A stretch of DNA of 64,000 nt from an uncultured Amphritea sp. (GCF_937127095.1 NZ_CAKZLP010000060.1:1-64000); one strand, 5' to 3'; numbered from the stretch's first letter, positions 31,237-41,823 are shown. A program made the numbers and translations. Notes: a model not told the origin generated them from the sequence alone.

Positions 31237-31628
31237 AACAGCGCTTTGACGACATCCAGATAACCATTATCCCAGGCGACACCGGCCCACACCACCCAGG
31301 TCATATTGAGCATCATAAACACCGCAGCAGACCCCATATCTTTGGCCCGCCCCGCCAGTTCGTGGTATTCCGGCCCCCAGCGATCCACCACCGCCTCTAT
31401 CGCTGAGTTAACAATCTCAAACGCCAGCACCAGAAAACAGCAGGACAACAACAGTGCCAGCTGAATACCGGACTGAGCCAGCCAGAAAGCCGCGGGCAGC
31501 ATAACCACAAGCGCACAGACCTCATAGCGAAAAGCAGGCTCTTCCTGCCAGGCCGCTTTAATCCCCTGCATGGAATATTTCGTGGCAAAATAGAAACGTT
31601 TAACACCGGTACGCTTAATCTGATGCAT
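31233..31628 (-). CDS. dgkA: Diacylglycerol kinase
   Basis: AFRYEVCALVVMLPAAFWL and ALLLSCCFLVLAFEIVNSAIEAVVDR...LAGRAKDMGSAAVF signature. Confidence 0.93.
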   Translation of the reverse strand: MHQIKRTGVKRFYFATKYSMQGIKAAWQEEPAFRYEVCALVVMLPAAFWLAQSGIQLALLLSCCFLVLAFEIVNSAIEAVVDRWGPEYHELAGRAKDMGSAAVFMMLNMTWVVWAGVAWDNGYLDVVKALF

Positions 31629-31714
31629 CTGAATAGCAACTTTTAGTTTGCGAAGTCGGCATTAAAACATGAAAATAATGACACTACTATGGTCAGCGGG
31701 ACACTGTAACAAAG

Positions 31715-32401
31715 ATGCAAAAAACCACTGAATATCTGCGCCACCACCACGGTGGTGATGGCGATAAAGCCGCCGAAAAAACCGTTCAAAGCTACGCTAA
31801 AAATCATGATGCGGATTTTCGGCAGTTCTGGGACCGTCATTGCGCCGCGCATCTGTCTGATCAGGCATCAGTGATCGATCTCGGCTGCGGCACCGGCCTG
31901 TGGCTCAACGAACTGGCACAAACCTATCCACAGGCAAAACTGACCGGTTTTGAGCTGGCCCCCTACATGCTGAAGCGGATGGACAATCTGGCAACCAATG
32001 TAGAGATCATCAGTGATGACCTGAACAACCCTACAACCGAGTTGGCGGATAACTCGGTGGATATCGTTCTGGCGAATCTGTTAATACATGAACTGCACCA
32101 GCCGGTTACGCTGTTCTGTAAACTGCGCCGCTGGCTGAAACCCGGTGGCGTTTTCATCCTCTGCGATATGGTGCGCCAACCTTTGGCGGATTATCTGCAA
32201 CATCAATATGCCGATATCGACCTGGCGAGCCAGACACCCGACTACGACGTATTAGTGAACGCCTTTCAGCATTTTCAGGAGCATAATCGTTACCATCCGG
32301 ACGATCTCATACAGTTGCTGCAGCAGTGTGGATTTAAAATCGCCGCCGCCGATACCTTTAAAAATGGCCGTGCGGTCAGAATTGCTGCAATATCAGTTTA
32401 A
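31715..32401 (+). CDS. Class I SAM-dependent methyltransferase
   Basis: VIDLGCGTGLWLNELAQTYPQAKLTGFELAPYML and LANLLIHEL. Confidence 0.85.
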   Translation: MQKTTEYLRHHHGGDGDKAAEKTVQSYAKNHDADFRQFWDRHCAAHLSDQASVIDLGCGTGLWLNELAQTYPQAKLTGFELAPYMLKRMDNLATNVEIISDDLNNPTTELADNSVDIVLANLLIHELHQPVTLFCKLRRWLKPGGVFILCDMVRQPLADYLQHQYADIDLASQTPDYDVLVNAFQHFQEHNRYHPDDLIQLLQQCGFKIAAADTFKNGRAVRIAAISV

Positions 32402-32490
32402 AAACAAATGGTTTGAGTGCTATAGTTAGCGTCTGCGCAACCCGATCAGAGACTATTTTCAGCGCTGATTCAAGAGCTGGCTCAATTACT

Positions 32491-32544
32491 GACTTAAGAG
32501 CTGACTTAAGAACTGACTTAAGAACTGAATTAAGAACTGACCTT
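32491..32544. repeat. 12-bp tandem repeat (about 4.5 copies)
   Basis: gacttaagagct gacttaagaact gacttaagaact gaattaagaact gacctt. Confidence 0.95.
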
Positions 32545-32673
32545 AAAAACTAGCAACAATAAACACCTCTCTGACAAGCTGTTGCGCAGTCTACCAAGGA
32601 TGTATTTTTGATCTGCAACCACTGCAGAAGCGTATGGAATAGATCGTTTCTCTCAGGAAAGTTAAAATATCCG

Positions 32674-32889
32674 ATGCTTAGTAATGAAGTAGATGAACAG
32701 CTGAGTCATCTCAGTCTGGAACAATTAAATAATCTGCTGGAAAAAGTTAAACTGAAAACCGCAGAAAAAAAGCAGGCCATCAAAGCTGCCAGTAAAGCGC
32801 CTCCCCGTACCCATAACGACATTCAGAAACTTGCTGAACTGCAGGGCCTCGATCTGAGTGGTCTGATGCGGGAAATATCAAGACGTTAA
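32674..32889 (+). CDS. Small hypothetical protein
   Basis: 71 aa from ATG (MLSNEVDEQLSHLSLEQLNNLLEKVKLK...); the ORF extends upstream to TTG at 32608. Confidence 0.5.
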   Translation: MLSNEVDEQLSHLSLEQLNNLLEKVKLKTAEKKQAIKAASKAPPRTHNDIQKLAELQGLDLSGLMREISRR

Positions 32890-33310
32890 CCGCCAACCAG
32901 GCCTTGTAACTGACCTTGTAACTGACCGCTGATAAAAATACTGCTCTACATAACTAATTTCTCAGTATGGTCTTGATGATAAACACGATAGACCATCAAA
33001 CAACGACTTGATTTAATTAGACTCATTAAATCAAGTCGTAAAATCGTAGCGACTCAAAAGCACAATACTGGCCGTCCGGACAGGGCATACCTGTGCCCGG
33101 AATAAATGATTGATGCCCTGCTCTGATCGCGGCCTCGCCGCTCGCTCGAGCGGCCCTGTTGATAGTCATCACTCAAGCGTCCCCATTTTTAGGGGACAAG
33201 CTCACTGAACTTATCCACGTAAACTCTCCATCATCAACAATTGATGAATGCCAACACCCGACATACAAAAACAATACTGGCCAGCGAATACGCCGAGCTA
33301 AGAGGATTAT

Positions 33311-35242
33311 GTGATGCAGTATCATCTCAATGGGTTTAAACCCGGCAACTACCAAATTGCAGACTCAGCCCGGCAACCCGCCGCTGCGCCACCGATTGTA
33401 AATATGCCCAAAGAAGTGGACGTTTTAATTGTCGGCTGTGGGCCTGCAGGCCTGGCGTTGGCAAGACAGCTATCAGAGTTCACAGACATTACAACCTGTA
33501 TCGTTGAGCAGAAACCCGGGCCGCTTCTATTTGGCCAGGCTGATGGTATCTCCTGTCGCACAATGGAGATTATGGAAGCCTTTAACAGCAGCGAACTGCT
33601 GGTTAAAGAGACCTATCAACTACACCAGAATGCATTCTGGGAGCCGGATGCCCAACACCCCGAGAACATTAAGCGTACCCACAAAGTGCGCGATGCACGA
33701 CTGGGTCTCTCCGAATTTACTCATGGGGTTGTTAATCAGGCACGGCTACACGATATCTTGCTCGAAGGCATGGCGAACTCGGTAACGCACCTTATTCCAC
33801 ATTATAACCGTCGGCTGCTTGAGCTGGAGGTTGATAAAAGTCTCACCCAGAATTTGAGTGCACACCCCATCAAGGCCACCTTTGAACGCAACGATGCAAC
33901 GCAATCATCCAGCGTCGAGACCATTAAAGCACGCTATGTTGTCGGTTGTGATGGTGCACGCAGTGCAGTGCGTAAAAACCTGGGAATTGAACTACAGGGC
34001 GACTCAGCTAACAAAGCCTGGGGCGTGATGGATGTTCTGCTGGTCACGGACTTCCCGGACATCCGGGTGAAGAGCTTTATCCAGTCCAGAGACAACGGCG
34101 CGGTAATGATCGTCCCCCGCGAGGGTGGCTACCTGGTCCGCCTCTATGTCGAGCTTGATCTGCTGGACAAGGGTCATAGAGCGTCCGAGCTTAATCTGAC
34201 TGTCGACAATATTATCGCCAAGGCGAAACTGATCCTGAACCCTTATCAACTGGAGGTTAAGGAAGTTGCCTGGTGGTCAATCTACGAAGTGGGTCAGCGT
34301 GTTGCTGAGAGTTTCGACGACACCCCGGCGGGTAACCCACAAGGCCTGATTCCGCGTGCGTTTGTGGCCGGAGATGCCTGCCATACACACAGCCCCAAAG
34401 GGGGTTGGGGGTTGAATACGTCGTTGCCTGACACCTTTAACCTGGGCTGGAAACTGGCCGCTGTGTTGCAGGGCAAGTCTGATCCACGGTTGCTGCAAAC
34501 CTATGAAGCAGAGCGTCGCAAAGTCGCCTTTATGCTGATCAATGCCGACCGTGAAATGTCAGCCCTGGTCGCCACGCGCCCAACGGCAAACAAGGATTCA
34601 CAGCCGGTCAAAAAGAGCACGGCAGATATTGAGCAATTCGTTGCCCGCCAGAATGGATTTATTGCCGGGACATCGATTAGCTACGATCAATCCTATCTCT
34701 GTACCGGTCACGAAAACCAGCACCTGGCAACCGGCTTTCATATTGGTGAACGCTTCCATTCAGCCGTTGCGGTTCGGGTGGCGGATGGCTGCCCGGTGCA
34801 CCTGGGCCACCTGAATAAAGCTGATGGCCGCTGGCGTCTCTTTATCTTTGGCAATCAGCAATCTCCTCTGGAGGCAACCTCCGACTCAGGCAGATTGGTC
34901 GACTTCCTGGCAAACGCTGAAACCTCACCGGTGCAGAAATATACGCCTGCAGGTTCGGACATCGACTCGGTGATTGATGTTTATGCAGTATTCCAGCAGC
35001 AAGATCTGTCAATCGAATCGATGCCTGAATTCCTCTGGCCTGCCAAGGGCAGGTATGGTTTGAGAGATTACGAAAAGATATTCCGCACTGACCAGGGTAT
35101 GGATATTTTTGAGCAGCGGGGTATCGATCGTGCCAGCGGTTGTATGGTGGTGCTGCGACCCGATCAGCATATTGCCACTATCGTCCCGCTGAATGCTCAT
35201 GATCAACTGAGTGCGTTCTTTAATGGTTTTATGATTTCATAA
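33311..35242 (+). CDS. FAD-dependent aromatic monooxygenase (phenol/3-hydroxybenzoate hydroxylase type)
   Basis: VDVLIVGCGPAGLALARQLSEF, GCDGARSAVRKNLGIEL, FVAGDACHTHSPKGGWGLNTSLPDTFNLGWKLAAVLQG. Confidence 0.88.
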   Translation: MMQYHLNGFKPGNYQIADSARQPAAAPPIVNMPKEVDVLIVGCGPAGLALARQLSEFTDITTCIVEQKPGPLLFGQADGISCRTMEIMEAFNSSELLVKETYQLHQNAFWEPDAQHPENIKRTHKVRDARLGLSEFTHGVVNQARLHDILLEGMANSVTHLIPHYNRRLLELEVDKSLTQNLSAHPIKATFERNDATQSSSVETIKARYVVGCDGARSAVRKNLGIELQGDSANKAWGVMDVLLVTDFPDIRVKSFIQSRDNGAVMIVPREGGYLVRLYVELDLLDKGHRASELNLTVDNIIAKAKLILNPYQLEVKEVAWWSIYEVGQRVAESFDDTPAGNPQGLIPRAFVAGDACHTHSPKGGWGLNTSLPDTFNLGWKLAAVLQGKSDPRLLQTYEAERRKVAFMLINADREMSALVATRPTANKDSQPVKKSTADIEQFVARQNGFIAGTSISYDQSYLCTGHENQHLATGFHIGERFHSAVAVRVADGCPVHLGHLNKADGRWRLFIFGNQQSPLEATSDSGRLVDFLANAETSPVQKYTPAGSDIDSVIDVYAVFQQQDLSIESMPEFLWPAKGRYGLRDYEKIFRTDQGMDIFEQRGIDRASGCMVVLRPDQHIATIVPLNAHDQLSAFFNGFMIS

Positions 35243-35396
35243 GGTGACGACTAAAGCGCCTCTCAAGCAATCATTTCGGAGGCGCCAACCCACTCACGAA
35301 GAGACACTGTAATCAAAAGGTTGATCAAGCCCTGCTGCGTGAGTTAATTCAGCTGTAGCACTATACTTGGCTTTATTTCAGCTATCAGAGGTCAAC

Positions 35397-36149
35397 ATGC
35401 ACAGCTCTCGAGATATTTGGCCAGATATAGCTGTGCAGGTTGCCGGCTGCATAGACCGGCTCGGCAGCGGTGAGTTTTATCCCCGCTTCTTTCAAATGAT
35501 GAAAACCCTCGCCCAGATCGATCAGTATATGGTGTTCGAATTCTCCCCCAATGGGGATTACGCGACCTGTCGACTGGCGCATAATGTCGAGCATCCGGAT
35601 CTGGGACTCCAGCTGGCTTCCCTCTACCTGGATGGCGCCTATCTGGATGACCCGATGTTAAAAGAGCTGAAGCAGTCCGTCCTCTCTCAAACGGACGCAG
35701 CACCCTACCGCTTGTTGGCGAAACGGCAACTGCCTCCCGTTTATCGCCGACGTTTTTTTAACGTCCCCAACTTCGATACCAAGTTCTCATTAGTCGTACT
35801 GGACCGAACAAGCCAGCATATCTTTTATGTCAACTTTTACAGCAAGAAAGAGGATGGCTTTGCTGAAGGTCAGCTTGACTCGCTAAAACAAATATCCTCA
35901 CTGATAGGGTCGTTACTGTTAAAACATTTTCGTGATGAGCGTAAACAGCGCGGCATGATTAAATCCCTGCTCGCCTCGGGCCTTTCGGAGCGGGAAGCTC
36001 AGATCTGCAATATGATCCTGCAGGGCCATACCGCGAAATCAATTGGCAACGAGCTTGAACTGTCAGAATCAACCGTCATCACCTACAAAAAAAGAGCGTT
36101 CAAAAAGCTAAAGATCAATCGAAAATCCGACCTGGTCCGGTTTGTGTAA
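35397..36149 (+). CDS. LuxR-family transcriptional regulator
   Basis: C-terminal HTH LSEREAQICNMILQGHTAKSIGNELELSESTVITYKKRAFKKLKI. Confidence 0.85.
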   Translation: MHSSRDIWPDIAVQVAGCIDRLGSGEFYPRFFQMMKTLAQIDQYMVFEFSPNGDYATCRLAHNVEHPDLGLQLASLYLDGAYLDDPMLKELKQSVLSQTDAAPYRLLAKRQLPPVYRRRFFNVPNFDTKFSLVVLDRTSQHIFYVNFYSKKEDGFAEGQLDSLKQISSLIGSLLLKHFRDERKQRGMIKSLLASGLSEREAQICNMILQGHTAKSIGNELELSESTVITYKKRAFKKLKINRKSDLVRFV

Positions 36150-36391
36150 TGAGAGCCGGACAATATCTTGCTTCCGGTGTGACAATACCATGATGTAATC
36201 ATAGTTTAGTCTGAACTAATGTAGCTGAGACGCCAGATTTATCAATAGAAAACCTGAAACAGATCATTGAAGTTCTTACAAAATAATAATATCACCAAGA
36301 ACTATTGACGATCCGGCCTACCCCGATTTTTCGGGATAAGCCAGCAGGAATTTTGACGTTAAGGTTTTCCTAAAAAATAGTACTTAATAAA

Positions 36392-36976
36392 TTAGCTTAG
36401 ATGACTTTGAATACATGCATAAACCTGCGCAAGAGCCTCCTCTTCAGTCAACCCACTCAAATCTAGCTCCGTATCAATACGTTGCCGTAACTCAACTAAC
36501 ACCCGTTGACGAAAAATAGGATTCAATGTTTCCAAATCTTCATCGCTTGCCCCCCTCTTAATCAGGCGACTCTGGCGCTCCTGTTCGTCCAACGTCAGTA
36601 AAATAGTTAAATCAGGTTTTATAGATTTAGATAAGGACGCATCCAGGTCCATAGCTATACCTCGCGCTACGGCATAAGCAATTGTCGAAGCACTATAGCG
36701 GTCCATTACTACGTTTTCTCCGACTTGCCGAAAACTTGAAGCCTTTTCTCCTTCAGCTTGCACGGTAGCAGCATAGAAAAGCGCTCGTGCTATTTGGGAT
36801 TGGCCCAACCCCTTGATGATTTTCTCTCGAATAAGCTGAAGCTCTGATCCAGGAGTGCTCATAAAGTTATAGTCATAATGATGGGCTAGCATCTTTGCCA
36901 GAGTTGTTTTGCCGACACCATCTAGTGCTTCAAGCACGATAAAAAATGCCATAATTCGATCCCTCCGGCTCATCAA
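36392..36976 (-). CDS. Thymidylate kinase-like P-loop kinase
   Basis: FIVLEALDGVGKTTLAKML P-loop, VMDRYSASTIAYAVARG; overlaps the upstream radical SAM ORF. The start may be 36952. Confidence 0.8.
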   Translation of the reverse strand: MMSRRDRIMAFFIVLEALDGVGKTTLAKMLAHHYDYNFMSTPGSELQLIREKIIKGLGQSQIARALFYAATVQAEGEKASSFRQVGENVVMDRYSASTIAYAVARGIAMDLDASLSKSIKPDLTILLTLDEQERQSRLIKRGASDEDLETLNPIFRQRVLVELRQRIDTELDLSGLTEEEALAQVYACIQSHLS

Positions 36977-38228
36977 TAATACAACGTATGTTCGAAGCGT
37001 CTGCCAATGCTTTCATTTGTAGATACTCAGCGTGATTAAAGCTATTACTGGCGATGACATGTGGAATAGTTTCGTCTGTGGACTCCACTAACCCGAAACA
37101 TTCTCTCTGTTTATCGAGCTCTGTTCCTCGCAAAATCATGAGAGGCCATGCGCGAATTTCTGGCACACCCTGACTCCGGCACCAGGCCAAAGAGCGCCCA
37201 AAGCTCTCGACAGTTTGTTCAGGTAACCCGTATATCAATGAAATTTCGAATGGGATGTTACGTGCTTTGAGTTTGTGAATAACTTTCTCGGCTATATCAA
37301 GTCGATTTGGCCTACCTATTAGCTTCCCCTCCTCTTGAATTGCAGTTTGTAAGCCAAACTCCAGCACAACTTCCAGTCCTTCAAGAGCATCCAGAAACTC
37401 ATCTTTTACAGATTCAAACCGGCATTGGAGAGCAAGCTGAGCTGTCAACCCGACATCTCGAAATTGATTAAGAAGTTCAACGGTTCTAGGAGTGTCCAGA
37501 TGAAAAATAGGATCCAAAATAGATATTCGTTTAACACCCGATTTAGCAAATAAATTCACTTCGTTCTGGATCCGAATAATATCTAATTGCTGCTCTTTAG
37601 TTTTAAAACGGCTTCCCGACTCTCTGTGTTGACAGAAGGAGCAACGGAATGGACATCCTCGCATTGTTTCCCAGCGTATGCTCTTCCCTGGGATCAGAAT
37701 TCCTGTTAGCCACGGTGATGGTAAATCATTTAACGAATGCTCCGCTTTTTCGCCAAGGTCTTTTGTTCCAGAAAAATGAATACCTGCACTCGAGTGTATG
37801 CTTTCTGTCGCTAAGGAGACCATCGCTTTTTCGCCATGACCTCGAACAAATATATCGGCATAAGGGTAGTTTAGTTCCAACTGCCCTACCTCCATGTAGG
37901 AAATTTGTGGTCCTCCCAATACCTGGGTTGCGTTAGTTACTGTCCGTACAGACTTCGTCAGTTGTTGTGTCTGCTGTTCATTCCAGATAAAAGCACCGAT
38001 ACCAACCAAGCATTCATGACCTAAAGACTCCAATTCATTGATGGTTTCTAATACTCGCCGTTCCAGCGATAAATAGTCAAAATCAGGACTGTTAACCGCA
38101 TCTTCAATGACTTGATACGGAATTTCTGCTGCTTTCAAAGATGCAGCAATTGATGCGATTCCAAGACTAGAACGCCCGTCCTGTGGACGTTCCCAATCTA
38201 ATGAAACAAGAACAATATGTTTTTTCAT
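36930..38228 (-). CDS. B12-binding-type radical SAM protein
   Basis: 432 aa; N-terminal VLVSLDWERPQDGRSSLGIASIAASLKAAEIPYQVIED and radical SAM cluster MRGCPFRCSFCQHRESG. Confidence 0.85.
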   Translation of the reverse strand: MKKHIVLVSLDWERPQDGRSSLGIASIAASLKAAEIPYQVIEDAVNSPDFDYLSLERRVLETINELESLGHECLVGIGAFIWNEQQTQQLTKSVRTVTNATQVLGGPQISYMEVGQLELNYPYADIFVRGHGEKAMVSLATESIHSSAGIHFSGTKDLGEKAEHSLNDLPSPWLTGILIPGKSIRWETMRGCPFRCSFCQHRESGSRFKTKEQQLDIIRIQNEVNLFAKSGVKRISILDPIFHLDTPRTVELLNQFRDVGLTAQLALQCRFESVKDEFLDALEGLEVVLEFGLQTAIQEEGKLIGRPNRLDIAEKVIHKLKARNIPFEISLIYGLPEQTVESFGRSLAWCRSQGVPEIRAWPLMILRGTELDKQRECFGLVESTDETIPHVIASNSFNHAEYLQMKALADASNIRCIIDEPEGSNYGIFYRA

Positions 38229-38237
38229 GATCGCACC

Positions 38238-38594
38238 TCACCACGCATCTGCTTTGGTTAGATGCCAACCATAGTTATGGCAGCATTCGTAGACGCTTAA
38301 CCGCGCACCACGCTCGTCATAGATACAATTAGCGCGTTTAATCGCCGCTTTATAGGAAAGATACAATTGCTTAGGCCGCCCATTACGATCTTTACAAGAA
38401 TTACAGGTTTGACTAGGTGTATGCCGACTTTCAGGACATAAATGCCAGTGACCACAATCCTCACATGTATATGGAACCATAGAGTTTTGGTAGGTATTCA
38501 GTGCATAATCAGCAGCATGCACTGCTTCACTCTGAGTGAAGTAGGTTTTTAATGGATCACCAGTACGTTTGCTGGTGCAGTTATTGTAAGTCAT
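38238..38594 (-). CDS. Small zinc-ribbon protein with internal duplication
   Basis: 118 aa; YTCEDCGHWHLCPESR and YECCHNYGWHLTKAD are two related blocks, each preceded by a similar helical stretch. Confidence 0.6.
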   Translation of the reverse strand: MTYNNCTSKRTGDPLKTYFTQSEAVHAADYALNTYQNSMVPYTCEDCGHWHLCPESRHTPSQTCNSCKDRNGRPKQLYLSYKAAIKRANCIYDERGARLSVYECCHNYGWHLTKADAW

Positions 38595-38697
38595 TGCGTT
38601 ATCTCCAAAGATTCAATCAATCTGTTTTGTGAAGTACAGATTGATATTGCAACACCCTTTGGGGACATCGTGGGACAGCAGAACAGGGACAAGTTTT

Positions 38698-39138
38698 ATG
38701 TCTGAAGTTAGTAATGATTGCTTAACAATCACCTGTCCATCTTGCGATGGGGAAACTCGTATTCGTGCTATTGGAAATAATGCTGGCATCTGCAAAAGCT
38801 GCCAGACGAACTTATATGGCCGCAAATTCAAGCAAGTCAAACAACTATCGCAGGGCTTGATTGCTTTAGGTTGTCTTCTTGGTGGTGCCGGTATCAATGA
38901 GGTAATGACAGAAACTAGATTACCTGCGTTAGCGGAATACCGTTTGATGGATCTCTGTGTTAATGGTGATAGCAGGGTTTTGAAAAAGTCTATATATTCC
39001 AACAAACAGGAAATATGCAGCTGCATTGTCACAAAGGCAGTTGAAGATATAGATCTTACCTGGAAGGTTGTTTCCGCAGAACGATATACAAAATGGCTAT
39101 TTGATTCGATGAAAGAGGCAGCCCCTCAATGTCGATAA
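38698..39138 (+). CDS. Hypothetical protein with N-terminal zinc ribbon and one hydrophobic segment
   Basis: MSEVSNDCLTITCPSCDGETRIRAIGNNAGICKSCQTNLYG (CxxC...CxxC) and GLIALGCLLGGAGI. Confidence 0.6.
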   Translation: MSEVSNDCLTITCPSCDGETRIRAIGNNAGICKSCQTNLYGRKFKQVKQLSQGLIALGCLLGGAGINEVMTETRLPALAEYRLMDLCVNGDSRVLKKSIYSNKQEICSCIVTKAVEDIDLTWKVVSAERYTKWLFDSMKEAAPQCR

Positions 39139-39485
39139 TTTCCAAAGAATCAGAGCGCGCTTCACCCGATGATATGAATGAACTTAGATCAGCACTGAAA
39201 CATGCTGGTATCGATATCAGATCCTTTTGTGAATATTTAGCTGAGAGACTTGCCGAAGTTGGCCATGAAGAGGAGTCGATAGGAGAAAAATATCGAGGTT
39301 GGTTCAAGTCTGGACGATTTCCTGAAAAACAATTGTTAAAACAAATGTGGGAGCTTTTGTCTGAGCATGATGACTTCATAAAGTCTCAACAGGTTAAGCC
39401 TAATTATGTAAGAGGTATCATTGACAGTGAATTGGAACATGCATTAACCGAGCTTTCTAAAAATATTACTACTCAGTTAAAGTAG
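39129..39485 (+). CDS. Hypothetical protein
   Basis: 118 aa; overlaps the preceding ORF by 10 bp on the same strand. Confidence 0.55.
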   Translation: MSIISKESERASPDDMNELRSALKHAGIDIRSFCEYLAERLAEVGHEEESIGEKYRGWFKSGRFPEKQLLKQMWELLSEHDDFIKSQQVKPNYVRGIIDSELEHALTELSKNITTQLK

Positions 39486-39712
39486 TCTTTTCTGAGGTTG
39501 GATATTCTCCAGACGACTGATCTTCTTGTTTATCAAAATATGCCTGCGACCCGCCCAAGCCTCACACCTAAACCCCATGCTCAGCAAGCCGTCGTTTATC
39601 GAATGTTTTGCTTTCCTGATATATAATCCGCCCTTTCCGCAGATTAAGAATCTGAGTTTTATATGCATGAGATTCTTCCACTGCGGCATGGGGTGTCAAT
39701 AGTCAGCACTTA

Positions 39713-40840
39713 GTGCTCCACGAGCCAGTGCTCCATAAAAAAATGGCGCATTTAATGGAGCATTTAATGGAGCACTGCATCCCCCCAAACACCCTAAAAC
39801 AACCCAATCAGACCAAAAACAAGCCATTGAAAACACCAGCCAAAACAAGCCACAGCCCAGCAACCCCGGGGATTAAGCCGGATAGACGCTTTACCGTTGC
39901 GCCCATGATGGAGTGGACGGACCGGCATTGCCGTTATTTCCACCGGATTATCAGCCAGAACGCGGTGCTTTATACCGAGATGGTGACCACCGGCGCGCTG
40001 ATTCATGGCGACCGGGAGCGGTTTTTGCAGTACAGCCAGCCGGAGCACCCACTGGCACTGCAACTCGGTGGCAGTAATCCCGACGACCTGACTACCTGCA
40101 GCCAGATGGCCGAAGAGTTTGGCTATGATGAGGTTAACCTCAATGTGGGTTGCCCCAGCGACCGGGTACAGAACAATATGATCGGGGCCTGCCTGATGGC
40201 CCACCCTGCTCTGGTTGCTGAGTGCCTGGAAAAAATGCAGTCAGCCGTGAGCATTCCGGTGACGGTGAAACACCGGCTGGGCATTGATGATATGGACAGC
40301 TATGAAGAACTTCATCATTTCGTCTCAATTGTCCGGGAATCCGGCTGTAAGACCTTTATAATCCATGCCAGAAAAGCGATACTTCAGGGGTTAAGTCCGA
40401 AAGAAAACCGGGATATACCACCGTTGAACTATGACTGGGTCTACCAGATAAAACAGGCGTTTCCCGATCTGGAAGTGCTGATAAACGGTGGCATCAAAAC
40501 ACTGGATGAAAGCAAAGCACATCTGCAACATGTTGATGGTGTCATGATCGGCCGGGAAGCCTACCACAACCCCTATATGATGGCTGAAGTAGACAAACTC
40601 TATAACCCGGACGCGGCAGTGAAAACCCGCTTAGAGATTATTGAACAGATGTACCCCTACATTGAGGAGCAACTGAGTCAGGGTTGCTATCTGGGCCATA
40701 TTACCCGCCATCTGCTGGGCCTGTTTCACGGCCAGCCTGGCGGACGTCAGTTCCGCCGTTATCTGAGCGAAAATGCTCACAAGGCCGGTGCTGATGTCGA
40801 CGTTTTGAAACACGCGGTTGCTAAAGTAGCTGCGTTCTAA
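39713..40840 (+). CDS. dusA: tRNA-dihydrouridine(20/20a) synthase
   Basis: [47 protein letters not shown] and [19 protein letters not shown]. The true start is uncertain; the first ~50 aa are probably not conserved. Confidence 0.93.
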   Translation: MLHEPVLHKKMAHLMEHLMEHCIPPNTLKQPNQTKNKPLKTPAKTSHSPATPGIKPDRRFTVAPMMEWTDRHCRYFHRIISQNAVLYTEMVTTGALIHGDRERFLQYSQPEHPLALQLGGSNPDDLTTCSQMAEEFGYDEVNLNVGCPSDRVQNNMIGACLMAHPALVAECLEKMQSAVSIPVTVKHRLGIDDMDSYEELHHFVSIVRESGCKTFIIHARKAILQGLSPKENRDIPPLNYDWVYQIKQAFPDLEVLINGGIKTLDESKAHLQHVDGVMIGREAYHNPYMMAEVDKLYNPDAAVKTRLEIIEQMYPYIEEQLSQGCYLGHITRHLLGLFHGQPGGRQFRRYLSENAHKAGADVDVLKHAVAKVAAF

Positions 40841-40866
40841 AAGATTATGGAATAAGGAATATAACA

Positions 40867-41823
40867 ATGGAAAGCCAGCTGGATCAGCTTAAAAAGATGA
40901 CCACCATTGTTGCCGACACCGGCGACATTAATGCGATCCGCGATCTGAAACCGGTGGATGCAACCACCAACCCCTCCCTGCTGCTGAAAGCCAGTCAGGA
41001 CCCGGCATACCGCCCCTATCTGGAACAGGCCAAAGCCTGGGCGCTGAGCCAGGGTGGCAGCGATGCCGAACAGCTGGCCAACATGACCGACAAGCTCGCG
41101 GTGCTGGCTGGCTGCGAAATACTCTCGCTGATTCCGGGTCGTATCTCCACCGAGGTGGATGCACGCCTGTCGTTTGATACCCAGGCAACGATCATTAAAG
41201 CGAAAAAACTGATCGGTCTGTATAACGAAGCGGGTATCGCTAATGAGCGAGTGCTGATCAAGATCGCCTCCACCTGGGAGGGGATCGAAGCGGCCCGCCA
41301 GCTGGAAAAAGAGGGTATCAACTGCAACCTGACACTGCTGTTTGGTTTCGCTCAGGCGGTGGCCTGTGCCGATGCCGGAGTGTTTTTGATCTCGCCTTTT
41401 GTCGGCCGAATTCTTGACTGGCATAAAGCCAACAGCCCTGAAGGCACTGATCTCAGTGGCCCGAAAGATCCCGGCGTACTCTCCGTCAGCCGGATCTACA
41501 ACTACTACAAGCAGCACGGTTATAACACCGTGGTCATGGGTGCCAGCTTCCGTAACAGCGAAGAGATTCGTCAGCTGGCGGGCTGTGACCGTCTGACGAT
41601 CAGCCCCGGGCTGATCGAAGAACTGGCAGAAACCAAGCTACCTCTGGATCAGAAACTGTTTGCCAGTGATCCGCTATGTAATGAAGCGAAAGTTGAAAAC
41701 AGCGAACAGGCGTTCCGCTGGGCGATGAATGAGGATGCGATGGCCACCGAGAAACTGGCTGAGGGTATTCGCAATTTCGCCGCCGACCAGGTGAAGCTGG
41801 AGCAGTTGCTGAGCCAGCTATAA
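40867..41823 (+). CDS. tal: Transaldolase
   Basis: 318 aa; [47 protein letters not shown]. Confidence 0.96.
   Translation: MESQLDQLKKMTTIVADTGDINAIRDLKPVDATTNPSLLLKASQDPAYRPYLEQAKAWALSQGGSDAEQLANMTDKLAVLAGCEILSLIPGRISTEVDARLSFDTQATIIKAKKLIGLYNEAGIANERVLIKIASTWEGIEAARQLEKEGINCNLTLLFGFAQAVACADAGVFLISPFVGRILDWHKANSPEGTDLSGPKDPGVLSVSRIYNYYKQHGYNTVVMGASFRNSEEIRQLAGCDRLTISPGLIEELAETKLPLDQKLFASDPLCNEAKVENSEQAFRWAMNEDAMATEKLAEGIRNFAADQVKLEQLLSQL

Noticed and set aside
33110-33165. gcggcctcgccgctcgctcgagcggcc as a regulatory hairpin
   Set aside because: Only a short GC-rich dyad without T-tract or recognisable family.
36930-38228. Radical SAM plus nucleotide kinase as a prokaryotic viperin system
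   Set aside because: Viperins are shorter and carry different conserved motifs; this protein has a B12-type N-terminal region and CPFRCSFC in an Elp3/BchE-like context. The kinase neighbour alone is not enough.
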